64,000 nt of DNA, from the NCBI RefSeq assembly GCF_000960975.1, contig NZ_CP010803.1:1453944-1517943 (forward strand), written 5' to 3'. The position numbers and the translations under genes were made by a program. Source of the DNA: Martelella endophytica (GTDB taxonomy: Bacteria; Pseudomonadota; Alphaproteobacteria; Rhizobiales; Rhizobiaceae). Positions 8,515 to 17,600 of the stretch are shown in pieces. Every line of letters starts with the position of its first letter. Position 1 is the stretch's first letter. The notes beneath the pieces were generated by a model. That model was not told where the DNA came from and searched no databases. It saw nothing but the letters and a program-made list of their open reading frames with translations.

Positions 8515-10947
8515 ATGACGGCAGCAGCGGAACATCTCAACCTCAATGACGGATGGACGGTGGTTGCCGAGGGGGCAAGCGAGCCCATTGCGCTTTCCGT
8601 GCCCGGCGACGTCCATTCCGCGCTGCTCGCCGCCGGCAAGATCAGCGATCCCTACTGGCGCGACACGGAAACCGCGCTCGACTGGGTGCATCAAACGGTC
8701 TGGATCGCGAAGAAGGCCTTTTCTTTGGATGCGGTCGGTGAGGGGCGCTACACGCTGCGCTTCGAGAGCATCGACTGCCTTGCCGAGGTGAGCGTCAACG
8801 GCCGGTCGGCTGGCTTCTGCGAAAGCCAGTTTCTCCGTCAGGACCTCGATGTCACCGATCTGCTGCAGGCCGGTGAAAACCGCGTTACCGTGCGTTTCCT
8901 TTCCAACACCGAGGAAGGGCGCAAGCGCGCCGAAGCCTCCGCCATATCGATGCCCTACATGGCGGCCAACAGCCGCATCGGCCACCTGAACTTCCTGCGC
9001 AAGACCCAGTGCCATGGCGGCTGGGACTGGAATATCGCGCTGTCGCCGCTCGGTTTTTATGGTGATATCAGCCTGGTCAGGACCGGAAACCTGCGGCTCG
9101 ACGATGTCGCCATCCGCCAGCGCCACGGCGACGGCACGGTCGGCCTCGACGTCACCCTCCATGCGCATGCCTTTGCACCGTTCAATGCGGAGGCAGTTGT
9201 GGAAATCGACGGCAAGCGTGTGACCGGCGCGATGCGGGCCTTCCCCGGCGACAACCGGGTGACGCTTTCCGTGCGCGTCGACAATCCCCGGCTCTGGTGG
9301 CCGGCCGGGCAGGGGGCGCAGGAATTCTACGATCTGTCCGTCTCGCTTGCAGGCGAAACCCGGCACTTCCGTATCGGCCTCAGGAAAGTCGAACTTCTCA
9401 CCGGCGCCGACGAGATCGGCAACCGCTTTGCCTTCCGCATCAACGGCCGCGAGATCTTCATGAAGGGCGCCAACTGGATCCCCGGCGACGCACTGCCCGA
9501 GCGCGCGACGCCCGACCAGATACGCGACCTGCTGCAGTCCGCTGTCGATGCCAATATGAACATGATCCGCGTTTGGGGCGGCGGCCAGTACGAGGCCGAC
9601 TGGTTCTATGAGCTTTGCGACGAGCTCGGCCTGATGGTCTGGCACGACTTCATGTTCGCCTGCAATCTCTACCCCGCCCATGATCGCCACTGGCTGGATC
9701 TGGTGCGCAGGGAGGCCCGCCAGCAGCTTCGCCGGCTGTCGCGTTTTGCCGCGATGGCGCTCTGGTGTGGTGACAACGAACTGGTCGGCGCGCTCAAATG
9801 GTATGACGAGACGCGCTCCAATCGCGACCGTTACCTCGCGATTTACGACCGGCTCAACCATGCCATCGAGGAAGCCGTCGAAGACGAGGATATCGGCATT
9901 CCCTTCTGGCCGTCATCACCGTCGGTCGGCCGGCTCGATTTCGGCGATGGCTGGCATGTGGACACGTCCGGCGACATGCATTTCTGGGACGTCTGGCACT
10001 CGGCGAAGGACTTTGAGCACTACCGCAGTGTCCGGCCGCGCTTCTGCTCCGAATTCGGCTTCCAGTCCTTCCCCTCGATGCGGGTGATCGAGAGCTTTAC
10101 CGAGCCGCAGGATCGCAACGTCTCATCAGCCGTCATGGATGTCCACCAGCGCAACCAGGGCGGCAACAGCCGCATCGTCGAGACCATCGCCCGCTATTTC
10201 CGCTTTCCGGACGGCTTCGAGGATATGGTCTATCTGAGCCAGCTTTCTCACGGGCTGGCGATGAAGACGGCGATCGAATTCTGGCGCGCCAACAAACCGC
10301 GAACCATGGGCACGCTCTACTGGCAGCTCAACGACACCTGGCCTGTGGCAAGCTGGGCGAGCCTCGAATATGGCGGTGGCTGGAAGGCCACGCACTATCT
10401 CGCCCGGCGTTTCTTCGCCGACATTCTGGTGACCGCGCAGCCGGATCCCGATACCGGCGATATTGTACTGCTTGCCGTTTCCGACCTTTCCGAAGACCGC
10501 CGGATTGCGGTTCGTCTTCGCGGCGTTGATGTCGCGACCAACGCCGTCTGGGAGATCGGCCGCAATGATGTGGTCACGACGCCCGGTCGGGTGGTAGAGG
10601 TGGCGCGCGTTGCGGCCGGCGATCTAGCCGATAGCGCCTTCCTGGTCTTCGACTGGAAGGATGAGACCGGTGCCATTTCGGGCGCAAATGAGTATCTTCC
10701 GTTGCGGCCAAAGGCCTATGGCTTCGGGGCCCCGGAAATCACGGTCACCCGTGAGGATGGGCGCATCACGCTTTCCACCGACAGGCCGGCGCTTTTCGTG
10801 ACCTATGATCACGGCGGCGACGACATCTACAGCGAAAACTGCTTCACACTGTTGCCGAATGAACCCAGGACGATCGAAATCGCACGTGCGCGGCAATCGC
10901 ATATCAGCCGTCAAAACGACATAAAACTCTGTTTTCTAAAGGGATAA
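8515..10947 (+). CDS. Glycoside hydrolase family 2 beta-mannosidase
   Basis: 810 residues from the ATG at 8515 (GAGGA nine bases upstream); the open frame extends further 5' but without similarity. The order is a jelly-roll sugar-binding domain (LNDGWTVVAEG at the start), an immunoglobulin-like domain, then the catalytic barrel. E422 in WCGDNE is the acid/base position and E513 in FCSEFGFQSF the nucleophile, the pattern of GH2 beta-mannosidases rather than beta-galactosidases. There is no signal peptide, so it should release mannose from imported short manno-oligosaccharides or glycan fragments in the cytoplasm. The dedicated importer is not obvious; the following gene is an exporter-type ABC protein. 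Confidence 0.9.
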   Translation: MTAAAEHLNLNDGWTVVAEGASEPIALSVPGDVHSALLAAGKISDPYWRDTETALDWVHQTVWIAKKAFSLDAVGEGRYTLRFESIDCLAEVSVNGRSAGFCESQFLRQDLDVTDLLQAGENRVTVRFLSNTEEGRKRAEASAISMPYMAANSRIGHLNFLRKTQCHGGWDWNIALSPLGFYGDISLVRTGNLRLDDVAIRQRHGDGTVGLDVTLHAHAFAPFNAEAVVEIDGKRVTGAMRAFPGDNRVTLSVRVDNPRLWWPAGQGAQEFYDLSVSLAGETRHFRIGLRKVELLTGADEIGNRFAFRINGREIFMKGANWIPGDALPERATPDQIRDLLQSAVDANMNMIRVWGGGQYEADWFYELCDELGLMVWHDFMFACNLYPAHDRHWLDLVRREARQQLRRLSRFAAMALWCGDNELVGALKWYDETRSNRDRYLAIYDRLNHAIEEAVEDEDIGIPFWPSSPSVGRLDFGDGWHVDTSGDMHFWDVWHSAKDFEHYRSVRPRFCSEFGFQSFPSMRVIESFTEPQDRNVSSAVMDVHQRNQGGNSRIVETIARYFRFPDGFEDMVYLSQLSHGLAMKTAIEFWRANKPRTMGTLYWQLNDTWPVASWASLEYGGGWKATHYLARRFFADILVTAQPDPDTGDIVLLAVSDLSEDRRIAVRLRGVDVATNAVWEIGRNDVVTTPGRVVEVARVAAGDLADSAFLVFDWKDETGAISGANEYLPLRPKAYGFGAPEITVTREDGRITLSTDRPALFVTYDHGGDDIYSENCFTLLPNEPRTIEIARARQSHISRQNDIKLCFLKG

Positions 10948-11097
10948 CCCACTTTTTCAGGAGGCGATGAAAGTGACCTTTCGGTCGGTGTGTCTTGCTC
11001 TCGCAAGTCGATTGGCCTATCTGTCAGCCCAACAACCCGAGAAACAGGGTGCGCATGAACGCGCAAAGTTTTGTTTTTGAAAAGCGCCAAACCTGAC

Positions 11098-12924
11098 ATG
11101 TTGATGCAAACGCCGACCAGCAAGTCTGGTCCGTTCCAGCGGCTATGGAATGCCATACTGGCCCGGTTTCTGCCGAGAGCCAACCGCAGCCTGCTCTACC
11201 GCCTCCTGTCCGAAAATCTGCGCGCCCAGGCGCCATGGTACGGCATCGCAACCGTTGCGATGTTCATCATCGCGGGCATGACATCGCTGTCCGCCTGGAT
11301 CATGAAGGACATCGTCAACGAGACGGTGGTTTCGCAGAATCTCGAGCGTGTCCTGATGCTCGCCGGCGGCGTTGCCTTGATCTTTACCGTCAAGGGCCTT
11401 GCCACCTATGTGCAGATGGTGATCCTCAGCAAGGCTGGCAATTCGATTATTGCCACCACGCAGAACCGCATCTTCGACCGTATCCTCCAGCAGGATCTGA
11501 ACTTCTTCATGAAGTATCCGTCCTCGGAACTGGTGATGCGGCTGACGAACAATGCTCAGGCTGCGCGCACTGTCATGGACCTCGTCCTGACCTCGGCGAT
11601 CCGCGACCTGTTCTCGCTTATCGGCCTGATGGCGGTCATGATCATCCAGCAGCCGATCCTGACGCTGGTTTCCTTTGTCATCGGTCCGGCGGCCTTCATT
11701 GGTGTGCGTTATCTCACGCTGAAGGTCCGCGAGATCATGCAGCAGGAACTTGCCTCCCTCGGCATGATCATCCAGAACGTTCAGGAAATGACCACCGGTG
11801 TCCGCATCATCAAGGCTTTCGGCCTTGAGAACTACATGCGTGCGCGCATGGAGAAATACGTTGGTCAGGTCGAACAACGTGCCAACAGCATCGCGCGGCT
11901 CTCGGCTGCGTCCAGCCCGATCATGGAAACGCTTTCGGGGCTCGCCATCGCCGGCGTGATCGCGCTCAGCGGCTTCTGGGTCGTTGACGGTGGCAAGACG
12001 CCGGGCGAACTGATGTCATTCATCACCGCGCTGCTTCTCGCCTACGAGCCTGCCAAGCGGCTGGCGCGGATGCGCATCAACCTTGAAGCCGGCATGGTCG
12101 GTGTCAAGATGATGTACGAGATCAAGGATCATCCGATCCGGCTCGAGGAAAGCGACAACCCCAAGGATGTTCCGCCCGGCCGTGGCGAGATTGTCTTTGA
12201 TAATGTCGGCTTCTCCTACGACGCATCGAACCGGCTGTTTGAAAACCTCAACCTCAGCTTCCCGGCGGGCAAGACGACCGCGCTGGTCGGTGCTTCGGGC
12301 GGCGGCAAGTCGACGATCATTAACCTCGTCATGCGGCTCTTCGATCCCGATGAGGGCGTGATCACCGTCAATGGCATGGATCTGAGGGAGATTTCCTTCG
12401 CTTCGCTTCGCTCGCACATGTCTTACGTCGGGCAGGATACCTTCCTGTTCAACGGCACGGTGCGCGAGAACCTGATGGTCGGCCGCGAAAATTCAACCGA
12501 AGAAGAGATGATCGAGGCGGCGAAGTCCGCGCATGCGCATGATTTCATCATGAACATGCCGAACGGCTACGATTCGGCGGTCGGCGAAAACGGCGGAAGC
12601 CTTTCAGGCGGGCAGAAGCAGCGCCTTGCCATTGCCCGCGCCATGCTGCGCAATGCCGATATCCTGATCCTTGACGAGGCGACGAGCGCGCTCGATTCGC
12701 ATGCCGAGGCGCAGGTGCAGGATGCGTTGAAGCGCCTGACCAAGGACCGCACCACGATCGTCATCGCCCACAGACTTGCGACGATCGCATCGGCCGACAA
12801 CATCGTCGTGCTCGATTCCGGCCGGATTCTGGAGCAGGGTCCGCAGAAGGAACTGCTGTCGCATAACGGTCCCTATCGCCGGCTCTACGAACTGCAGATC
12901 CTGCCGCAGCTTGAGGAAGCCTGA
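11098..12924 (+). CDS. MsbA-like ABC exporter (fused membrane and ATPase domains)
   Basis: About 608 residues, the usual half-transporter layout: six membrane segments in roughly residues 45-330, then a nucleotide-binding domain with Walker A GASGGGKST (near residue 400), signature LSGGQKQR, Walker B ILILDEATSALDS and H-loop IAHRLATI. It resembles type IV exporters of the MsbA/lipid-flippase group, working as a homodimer in the inner membrane; the substrate is not determinable. I chose the ATG at 11098; an in-frame ATG at 11104 and a TTG at 11071 are alternatives. A 13-codon upstream frame (11055-11096) ends TGACATG directly against the start and might couple translation. Confidence 0.88.
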   Translation: MLMQTPTSKSGPFQRLWNAILARFLPRANRSLLYRLLSENLRAQAPWYGIATVAMFIIAGMTSLSAWIMKDIVNETVVSQNLERVLMLAGGVALIFTVKGLATYVQMVILSKAGNSIIATTQNRIFDRILQQDLNFFMKYPSSELVMRLTNNAQAARTVMDLVLTSAIRDLFSLIGLMAVMIIQQPILTLVSFVIGPAAFIGVRYLTLKVREIMQQELASLGMIIQNVQEMTTGVRIIKAFGLENYMRARMEKYVGQVEQRANSIARLSAASSPIMETLSGLAIAGVIALSGFWVVDGGKTPGELMSFITALLLAYEPAKRLARMRINLEAGMVGVKMMYEIKDHPIRLEESDNPKDVPPGRGEIVFDNVGFSYDASNRLFENLNLSFPAGKTTALVGASGGGKSTIINLVMRLFDPDEGVITVNGMDLREISFASLRSHMSYVGQDTFLFNGTVRENLMVGRENSTEEEMIEAAKSAHAHDFIMNMPNGYDSAVGENGGSLSGGQKQRLAIARAMLRNADILILDEATSALDSHAEAQVQDALKRLTKDRTTIVIAHRLATIASADNIVVLDSGRILEQGPQKELLSHNGPYRRLYELQILPQLEEA

Positions 12925-12991
12925 GGCTCCTTGCCGAAAAGACATCGCGCCTTCTTGCCAGCGAGGGGCTTTTCCTGAAAGACTGACGCAT

Positions 12992-13008
12992 GCCGGCCGC
13001 AGGCCGGC
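12992..13008. other. Short GC-rich hairpin between exporter and amidase genes
   Basis: GCCGGCC-GCA-GGCCGGC, a perfect seven-base-pair stem with a three-base loop, 68 bases after the exporter stop and 25 before the amidase start. No T-run follows. It could limit read-through or protect the upstream message; function unknown. Confidence 0.35.
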
Positions 13009-13032
13009 CTTCGTCAATGTCAGGAGCGCCCG

Positions 13033-14187
13033 ATGACGACACGCTGCGGCCCTTTCGTCACCCGTTTCGAAACACCGATCGCCGGTCCGGCCCAGGATGG
13101 CCCGCTTGCCGGGCTCTCCGTCGCGGTCAAGGACAATTGCGATGTCGCGGGTTATGTCACCGGCGGCGGCAATCCGGAATGGGCGGAGGAGCAGAGTCCG
13201 GCCGAGGCAAATGCCACGGTGGTCGAAAGGCTTCTTGATGCCGGTGCGACGCTCGTCGGCAAGACGCAGATGGATGAGCTCGCCTATTCGCTGATGGGCA
13301 TCAATGCTCGCTATGGCACGCCGGAAAACCCGGTCGCGCCGTCGCGTGTGCCCGGCGGTTCCTCATCCGGCTCGGTCTCGGCGGTGGCCGCAAATCTGGT
13401 GGACATCGGGCTCGGCACGGATACCGGCGGCTCGGTGCGTCTGCCATCCGCCTTCTGCGGCCTGTTCGGCTGGCGCCCGACCCACGGGCTGATCCCCGCT
13501 GACGGCATCCTGCCACTTGCGCCGAGCTACGATGTGCCGGGCTTCATGACCCGCGATCTCGAAACGATGGAAAGCCTCGCCGATGTCTTTTGCGACGGAC
13601 AGGAGGCCGGCGATGATCTCCGCTTCGTCTACCCGGCCGATCTTTGGCGGCTGGCCGATGGCGAGGCCGCAGCCGCGCTCAAGGAGGCCCTGCCGCGCGG
13701 CGATCGCAACGACGGGCAGCTTCTCGATGCCGCGATGCGCGCCGATTTGCTCCCGGTCTTCCGCCTCCATCAGGGATGGGAGGCGTGGCAGACCTTCGGT
13801 GCCTTCATCGAGCGGCGCAACCCCGATTTCGGTCCGGGGATACTTGAGCGCTTCGCACTTGCCGCTGATCTCACCGACCAGGATTTCGCCACCGCCAGGG
13901 CCAAGCGGTCGGCGCTGAGCGAGCATCTCGATGCGGTGCTGAAGCCAGGTGTCGTGCTCGTTTACCCGACGGCGCCGGGACCGGCTCCCTTGCTGACGGA
14001 CACGGACGGCGCCCTCGAGCAATTCCGCAGCAAGGCGCTGACATTGCTGTCGATTGCCGGCCATGGAGGTCTGCCGCAGCTCACCCTGCCTTTTGCGGTC
14101 ATGTCCGGGGCACCGCTTGGTCTTTCGCTCGTTGCCAGAGCGGGTTCTGATCGCCTGCTGATCGAGGCGGCGCGGCATTTTCTCTGA
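13033..14187 (+). CDS. Amidase-signature family hydrolase
   Basis: 384 residues, at the short end of the amidase-signature family. The Ser-cisSer-Lys machinery is visible: K33 in VAVKDNC, the serine cluster PGGSSSGS near residue 110, and S134 in GTDTGGSVRLPSA. Such enzymes hydrolyse amide bonds in substrates ranging from indoleacetamide to allophanate. The C-terminus is short, with no allophanate-hydrolase extension and no AtzG-like partner. AGGAG lies in good position before the ATG at 13033. The gene stands alone between an ABC exporter and a UspA gene, so context does not define the substrate. Confidence 0.85.
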   Translation: MTTRCGPFVTRFETPIAGPAQDGPLAGLSVAVKDNCDVAGYVTGGGNPEWAEEQSPAEANATVVERLLDAGATLVGKTQMDELAYSLMGINARYGTPENPVAPSRVPGGSSSGSVSAVAANLVDIGLGTDTGGSVRLPSAFCGLFGWRPTHGLIPADGILPLAPSYDVPGFMTRDLETMESLADVFCDGQEAGDDLRFVYPADLWRLADGEAAAALKEALPRGDRNDGQLLDAAMRADLLPVFRLHQGWEAWQTFGAFIERRNPDFGPGILERFALAADLTDQDFATARAKRSALSEHLDAVLKPGVVLVYPTAPGPAPLLTDTDGALEQFRSKALTLLSIAGHGGLPQLTLPFAVMSGAPLGLSLVARAGSDRLLIEAARHFL

Positions 14188-14372
14188 GCTGCTGAGGCCG
14201 CCCTTGTCCCAGCGGTTTGCAACACTCTGTCGGGCATGATAGTGCAGTTGAAGTATTTCGCATGCCGCGCGGCTGAATAGAGCTGGGGAACTTTATCCCG
14301 TGTGGCGCCATTCCACAGAAAGGAAATATTCGGGTGCCCAAGCCCGGATCCGGATAGGGGCCGGAATTCAGT

Positions 14373-14789
14373 ATGTTCAAAAAGATTATGGTGCCCGTCG
14401 ATCTGGCGCACGCCGATAAACTGCAGCGAGCGCTTACAGCCGCGGCGGATATTTCGAAATTGTATAATGCGCCGCTTGTCTATGTCGGCGTTACATCCTC
14501 CTTGCCCGGAGCGCTCGGGCACAATCCCAGGGAATACGAGGCAAAGCTCAAGGCTTTTGCCGAAGGCGAGATGGCCAAGCACGGCGTTTCCGCCGAAATC
14601 CATGCGGTGATCTCGCATGATCCGGCGACCGACCTGAACCAATCGCTCGCCCGCGCCGTAGACGAAATCGGTGCCGATCTTGTCGTCATGGCCACGCATG
14701 TGCCCAATCTGGCGGATCACTTCATGCATTCGCATGGCGGCCAGCTCGCGACGCATACGCGCGCATCGGTCTATCTGGTCCGGGGCTGA
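14373..14789 (+). CDS. Universal stress protein (UspA family)
   Basis: 138 residues, a single Usp domain: MFKKIMVPVDLAHADK opens the fold with the nucleotide-contacting Asp, LVVMATHVPN closes the fourth strand, and SHGGQLATHTRASVYLV corresponds to the phosphate-binding loop, although the usual GS/T-rich GxxG(x9)G(S/T) pattern is degenerate. It is probably a small cytoplasmic dimer that modulates a partner. It sits directly before a BCCT carrier gene on the same strand with a 114-base gap containing a stem-loop; Usp genes often accompany compatible-solute transporters, so a role in osmotic adaptation is plausible. Confidence 0.85.
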   Translation: MFKKIMVPVDLAHADKLQRALTAAADISKLYNAPLVYVGVTSSLPGALGHNPREYEAKLKAFAEGEMAKHGVSAEIHAVISHDPATDLNQSLARAVDEIGADLVVMATHVPNLADHFMHSHGGQLATHTRASVYLVRG

Positions 14790-14846
14790 GACTGCCCGTT
14801 CGGGGCGGCGACATGGCGTCAGGCAGACGATCTGAAACGAGACAGT

Positions 14847-14877
14847 GCATCCGGGCCGGCATCTGGCCGGAGGATGC
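14847..14877. other. Stem-loop in the leader of the BCCT carrier gene
   Basis: The outer arms GCATCC and GGATGC pair perfectly and an inner CCGGC/GCCGG pair closes a five-base loop, with a small internal bulge. It lies between the UspA stop and the carrier start, 26 bases before the ATG. No T-run follows, so attenuation or message processing is as likely as termination. Confidence 0.4.
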
Positions 14878-14903
14878 GTTATTGAACAACAGGAGAGGAC
14901 TTC

Positions 14904-16517
14904 ATGAGCGATACGGGGATCCCCCAGCCGGAAGGCGAAACCGACCTGATCGAGACCGATTATGAGATCGGCCAGGACAATATCACCACCAATATCGGCC
15001 CGTTCGGGCTCGACGTTCACAATCCGGTCTTTCTGATCTCTGGGCTTTTGGTGGTTGCCTTCGTGCTGGTGACGCTGGCATTTCAGGAACAGGCTGGCAC
15101 TGTCTTCAACGGCCTGCGTGATTGGCTGACATCGACGTTCGACTGGTTCTTCCTGCTGGCCGGCAACGTCTTCGTTCTGCTCGGCATCGTTCTTATCTTC
15201 TCCCCCTACGGCAAGATCCGGCTCGGCGGCTCCGACGCCACTCCCGATTATTCCTATTCCGGCTGGTTTGCGATGCTGTTTGCCGCCGGCATGGGTATCG
15301 GCCTGATGTTCTACGGTGTCTCGGAGCCGATTTCGCATTATACGACATCGATCGCGCAGGATGCCGGAACTCCGGAAAGCTGGGCCCCGCTCGGCGGTGC
15401 GCCGGGCGATGAGGCGGCGGCGAAGAGCCTTGCCATGGCGGCAACCATCTTCCACTGGGCGCTGCATCCCTGGGCGATTTACGCCATCGTCGCGCTGGCA
15501 CTGGCGCTGTTTTCCTACAACAAGGGCCTTCCGCTCTCGGTTCGCTCGGTTTTCTATCCGATCTTTGGCGAACGGGTCTGGGGCTGGATCGGCCACATCA
15601 TCGATATTCTGGCGGTCCTGGCAACGCTCTTTGGCCTTGCGACATCGCTCGGCATCGGCGCCGAGCAGGCCAATGCCGGCCTCAACCACATCTTCGGCCT
15701 GCCGGTCAACGAGGTGTCGAAGGTCATCCTGATTGTCTGCATCACCGGCGTGGCGCTCACCTCCGTGGTCGCCGGCATGGATGCGGGCGTTCAGCGCCTG
15801 TCGCAGCTCAACATGATCCTTGCCGCATTGCTGCTCGGCTTCGTGATCCTGGTCGGACCGACCACCTATATTCTCAGCGGTCTGGTTTCGAACTTCGTCG
15901 ATTATGCCCGCTACCTGCCGGAGCTCGCCAACCCGTTCGGCCGCACCGACACGAACTTCATGGATGGCTGGACGTCGTTCTACTGGGCCTGGTGGATTTC
16001 CTGGTCGCCCTTCGTCGGCATGTTCATCGCCCGCGTTTCGCGCGGCCGCACCGTGCGCGAATTCCTGACCTGCGTGCTGATCATCCCGTCGCTGGTGTCG
16101 ATCGTCTGGATGACCGTATTCGGCGATACCGCGATCCACGAGATCATCGTCAACAACTATCAGGATCTTGCTGATGCACCGCTGGACCTGAAGCTGTTCG
16201 TGATGCTGGAGCAACTGCCGCTGCAGCAGATCACCTCGTTCATCGGCATCGTGCTGGTCATCGTGTTCTTCGTCACCTCGTCGGACTCCGGCTCGATCGT
16301 CATCGACACGATCACCGCCGGCGGCAAGGTCGATGCGCCGGTTCCCCAGCGCGTGTTCTGGGCAAGCTTCGAGGGTCTGGTGGCAATTGCGCTGCTTCTC
16401 GGCGGTGGCCTGACGGCGTTGCAGGCGATGGCGGTCTCGACCGGCTTCCCCTTCACAATCATCTTGCTGCTGGCGTGCTTCGCCATCATCAAGGGCTTGC
16501 ACAGCGAGCCGCGATAG
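14904..16517 (+). CDS. BCCT-family betaine/carnitine/choline-type transporter
   Basis: 537 residues with about 12 membrane segments. Family landmarks are GMGIGLMFYGVSEPI early in the protein and the tryptophan-rich substrate segment FYWAWWISWSPFVGMFIARV, followed by SRGRTVREF. The SSDSGS motif near residue 460 is also typical. BCCT carriers import glycine betaine, choline, carnitine or ectoine, usually with sodium or protons. The GMGIG form is more typical of sodium-coupled betaine carriers than of the glycine-poor CaiT form. The cytoplasmic C-terminus is very short (ends KGLHSEPR), so the long osmosensing tail of BetP-like proteins is missing. A strong terminator follows. Confidence 0.9.
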   Translation: MSDTGIPQPEGETDLIETDYEIGQDNITTNIGPFGLDVHNPVFLISGLLVVAFVLVTLAFQEQAGTVFNGLRDWLTSTFDWFFLLAGNVFVLLGIVLIFSPYGKIRLGGSDATPDYSYSGWFAMLFAAGMGIGLMFYGVSEPISHYTTSIAQDAGTPESWAPLGGAPGDEAAAKSLAMAATIFHWALHPWAIYAIVALALALFSYNKGLPLSVRSVFYPIFGERVWGWIGHIIDILAVLATLFGLATSLGIGAEQANAGLNHIFGLPVNEVSKVILIVCITGVALTSVVAGMDAGVQRLSQLNMILAALLLGFVILVGPTTYILSGLVSNFVDYARYLPELANPFGRTDTNFMDGWTSFYWAWWISWSPFVGMFIARVSRGRTVREFLTCVLIIPSLVSIVWMTVFGDTAIHEIIVNNYQDLADAPLDLKLFVMLEQLPLQQITSFIGIVLVIVFFVTSSDSGSIVIDTITAGGKVDAPVPQRVFWASFEGLVAIALLLGGGLTALQAMAVSTGFPFTIILLLACFAIIKGLHSEPR

Positions 16518-16538
16518 GCCGTCCGCAATCTTGCAAAC

Positions 16539-16573
16539 AAAAGGCCCGCCGGAGCGATCTGGCGGGCCTTTTT
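16539..16573. terminator. Bidirectional Rho-independent terminator
   Basis: A perfect 12-base-pair stem (AAAAGGCCCGCC pairing with GGCGGGCCTTTT) with a ten-base loop is followed by a T-run on the plus strand, and the A-run on its left serves as a T-run on the minus strand. It separates the convergent BCCT gene and nanA and should terminate both. Confidence 0.92.
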
Positions 16574-16585
16574 GCTATCTTTTCG

Positions 16586-17479
16586 TCAGGCGAGCCACTC
16601 GGCAACGTCCGGTTCCGCGAGGAAGGCAGCGAGCCGCTTCTCCGCATCGGCCGCCTTCAGAAGCATCGGCGCACGTGATGGGCCGGCATCAATGCCGCGC
16701 AGCCTGAGTGCCACCTTCATGCCCGGCATGACCCCGGTCTCGACAAGAATTTCGACGAAACGCTGCGAGATTGTCTGCAGCCGCTGCGCTGTGGCGATAT
16801 CGGAGGCGAGAAGCGCTGCGTCGATCGCGACATAGAGGCGGCCGAAAAGATTGTAGGTCGTGCCGATGCCGCCATCCGTACCGAGCGCCGCGGCCGCGCC
16901 GTAAGCCTCGTCATAGCCGAAGTAGAACACCTTGTCGGGACGGGCACGGCGCAGCGTGCAGAACTTGAACAGGTCCATCGACGAGAACTTGAGGCCCGCG
17001 ACATTCGGCAGGTCGAGAATTTCGAGCAGAAGCGGCGTCGGCAGCGGCCGGCCGGTGCGCGCGGGAATTTCGTAGACGATCAGCGGCAGCGAGGTCGCCC
17101 GGCAGAGTTCGCGATAGTAGGCGAGGATCTCGCCGTCCGAGAACGGGTAGCTGTGCGGCGGCAGGGCCGAAAGCGCGTGATAGCCGCGCTTCTCCGCTTC
17201 CTTCGCCAGCATGGTGGAGGCGCGCAGCGAGGGCAGGCCGACATGGGCGATCAGTGTCGCGTCGCTGCCCTTCGCGTCCTCGGCGACAACGGCCATGACC
17301 TCGGCAAGCTCGCCGCTTTCCAGCATGCCGGATTCGCCACTGCTGCCCGCGACATAAAGGCCCTTTTGTCCCTGGCGCAGGACATAGGCATCGAGTGCGC
17401 GCTGCCGCTCGGGTGAGAACCCGCCCGTGTCATCCATGGCGGTCAGAAGGGCGGCGTAAATTCCGGAGAGCGATTTCAT
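16586..17479 (-). CDS. nanA: N-acetylneuraminate lyase
   Basis: 297 residues, a TIM-barrel class I aldolase of the DapA family. Positions match the E. coli sialic acid lyase with an offset of one: Y136 in YEIPARTG, the Schiff-base lysine K164 in GLKFSSMDL, D190-E191 in GYDE, and the DGGIGTTYN segment, all of which are diagnostic for NanA over dihydrodipicolinate synthase. The substrate loop reads GSSGES. It should cleave sialic acid to N-acetylmannosamine and pyruvate. It is divergent from a NanR-like regulator and a SiaPQM-type TRAP transporter, which strongly supports the assignment. No ManNAc kinase or epimerase is adjacent; a nanE lies 38 kb away. Confidence 0.87.
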   Translation of the reverse strand: MKSLSGIYAALLTAMDDTGGFSPERQRALDAYVLRQGQKGLYVAGSSGESGMLESGELAEVMAVVAEDAKGSDATLIAHVGLPSLRASTMLAKEAEKRGYHALSALPPHSYPFSDGEILAYYRELCRATSLPLIVYEIPARTGRPLPTPLLLEILDLPNVAGLKFSSMDLFKFCTLRRARPDKVFYFGYDEAYGAAAALGTDGGIGTTYNLFGRLYVAIDAALLASDIATAQRLQTISQRFVEILVETGVMPGMKVALRLRGIDAGPSRAPMLLKAADAEKRLAAFLAEPDVAEWLA

Positions 17480-17548
17480 GGCGGCATGTCCTGATTTGGT
17501 TTCGCATATCTATGCCGCATCTTCATATGGATTGACAATAAAAAAATA

Positions 17549-17559
17549 TGGTATTACCA
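17549..17559. promoter_or_regulatory. Probable operator of the NanR-like regulator
   Basis: TGGTATTACCA is a perfect palindrome around a single central base and fits the TNGTNNNACNA shape bound by FadR-type GntR proteins; E. coli NanR sites are built from GGTATA units. It lies in the divergent gap between nanA and the regulator, just downstream of a TTGACA hexamer (17532-17537) on the plus strand. Palindrome seen; binding inferred. Confidence 0.65.
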
Positions 17560-17600
17560 AAACTAAGAAATTGTAACGAGAAGAGCGAGAAAGCCGAGCT

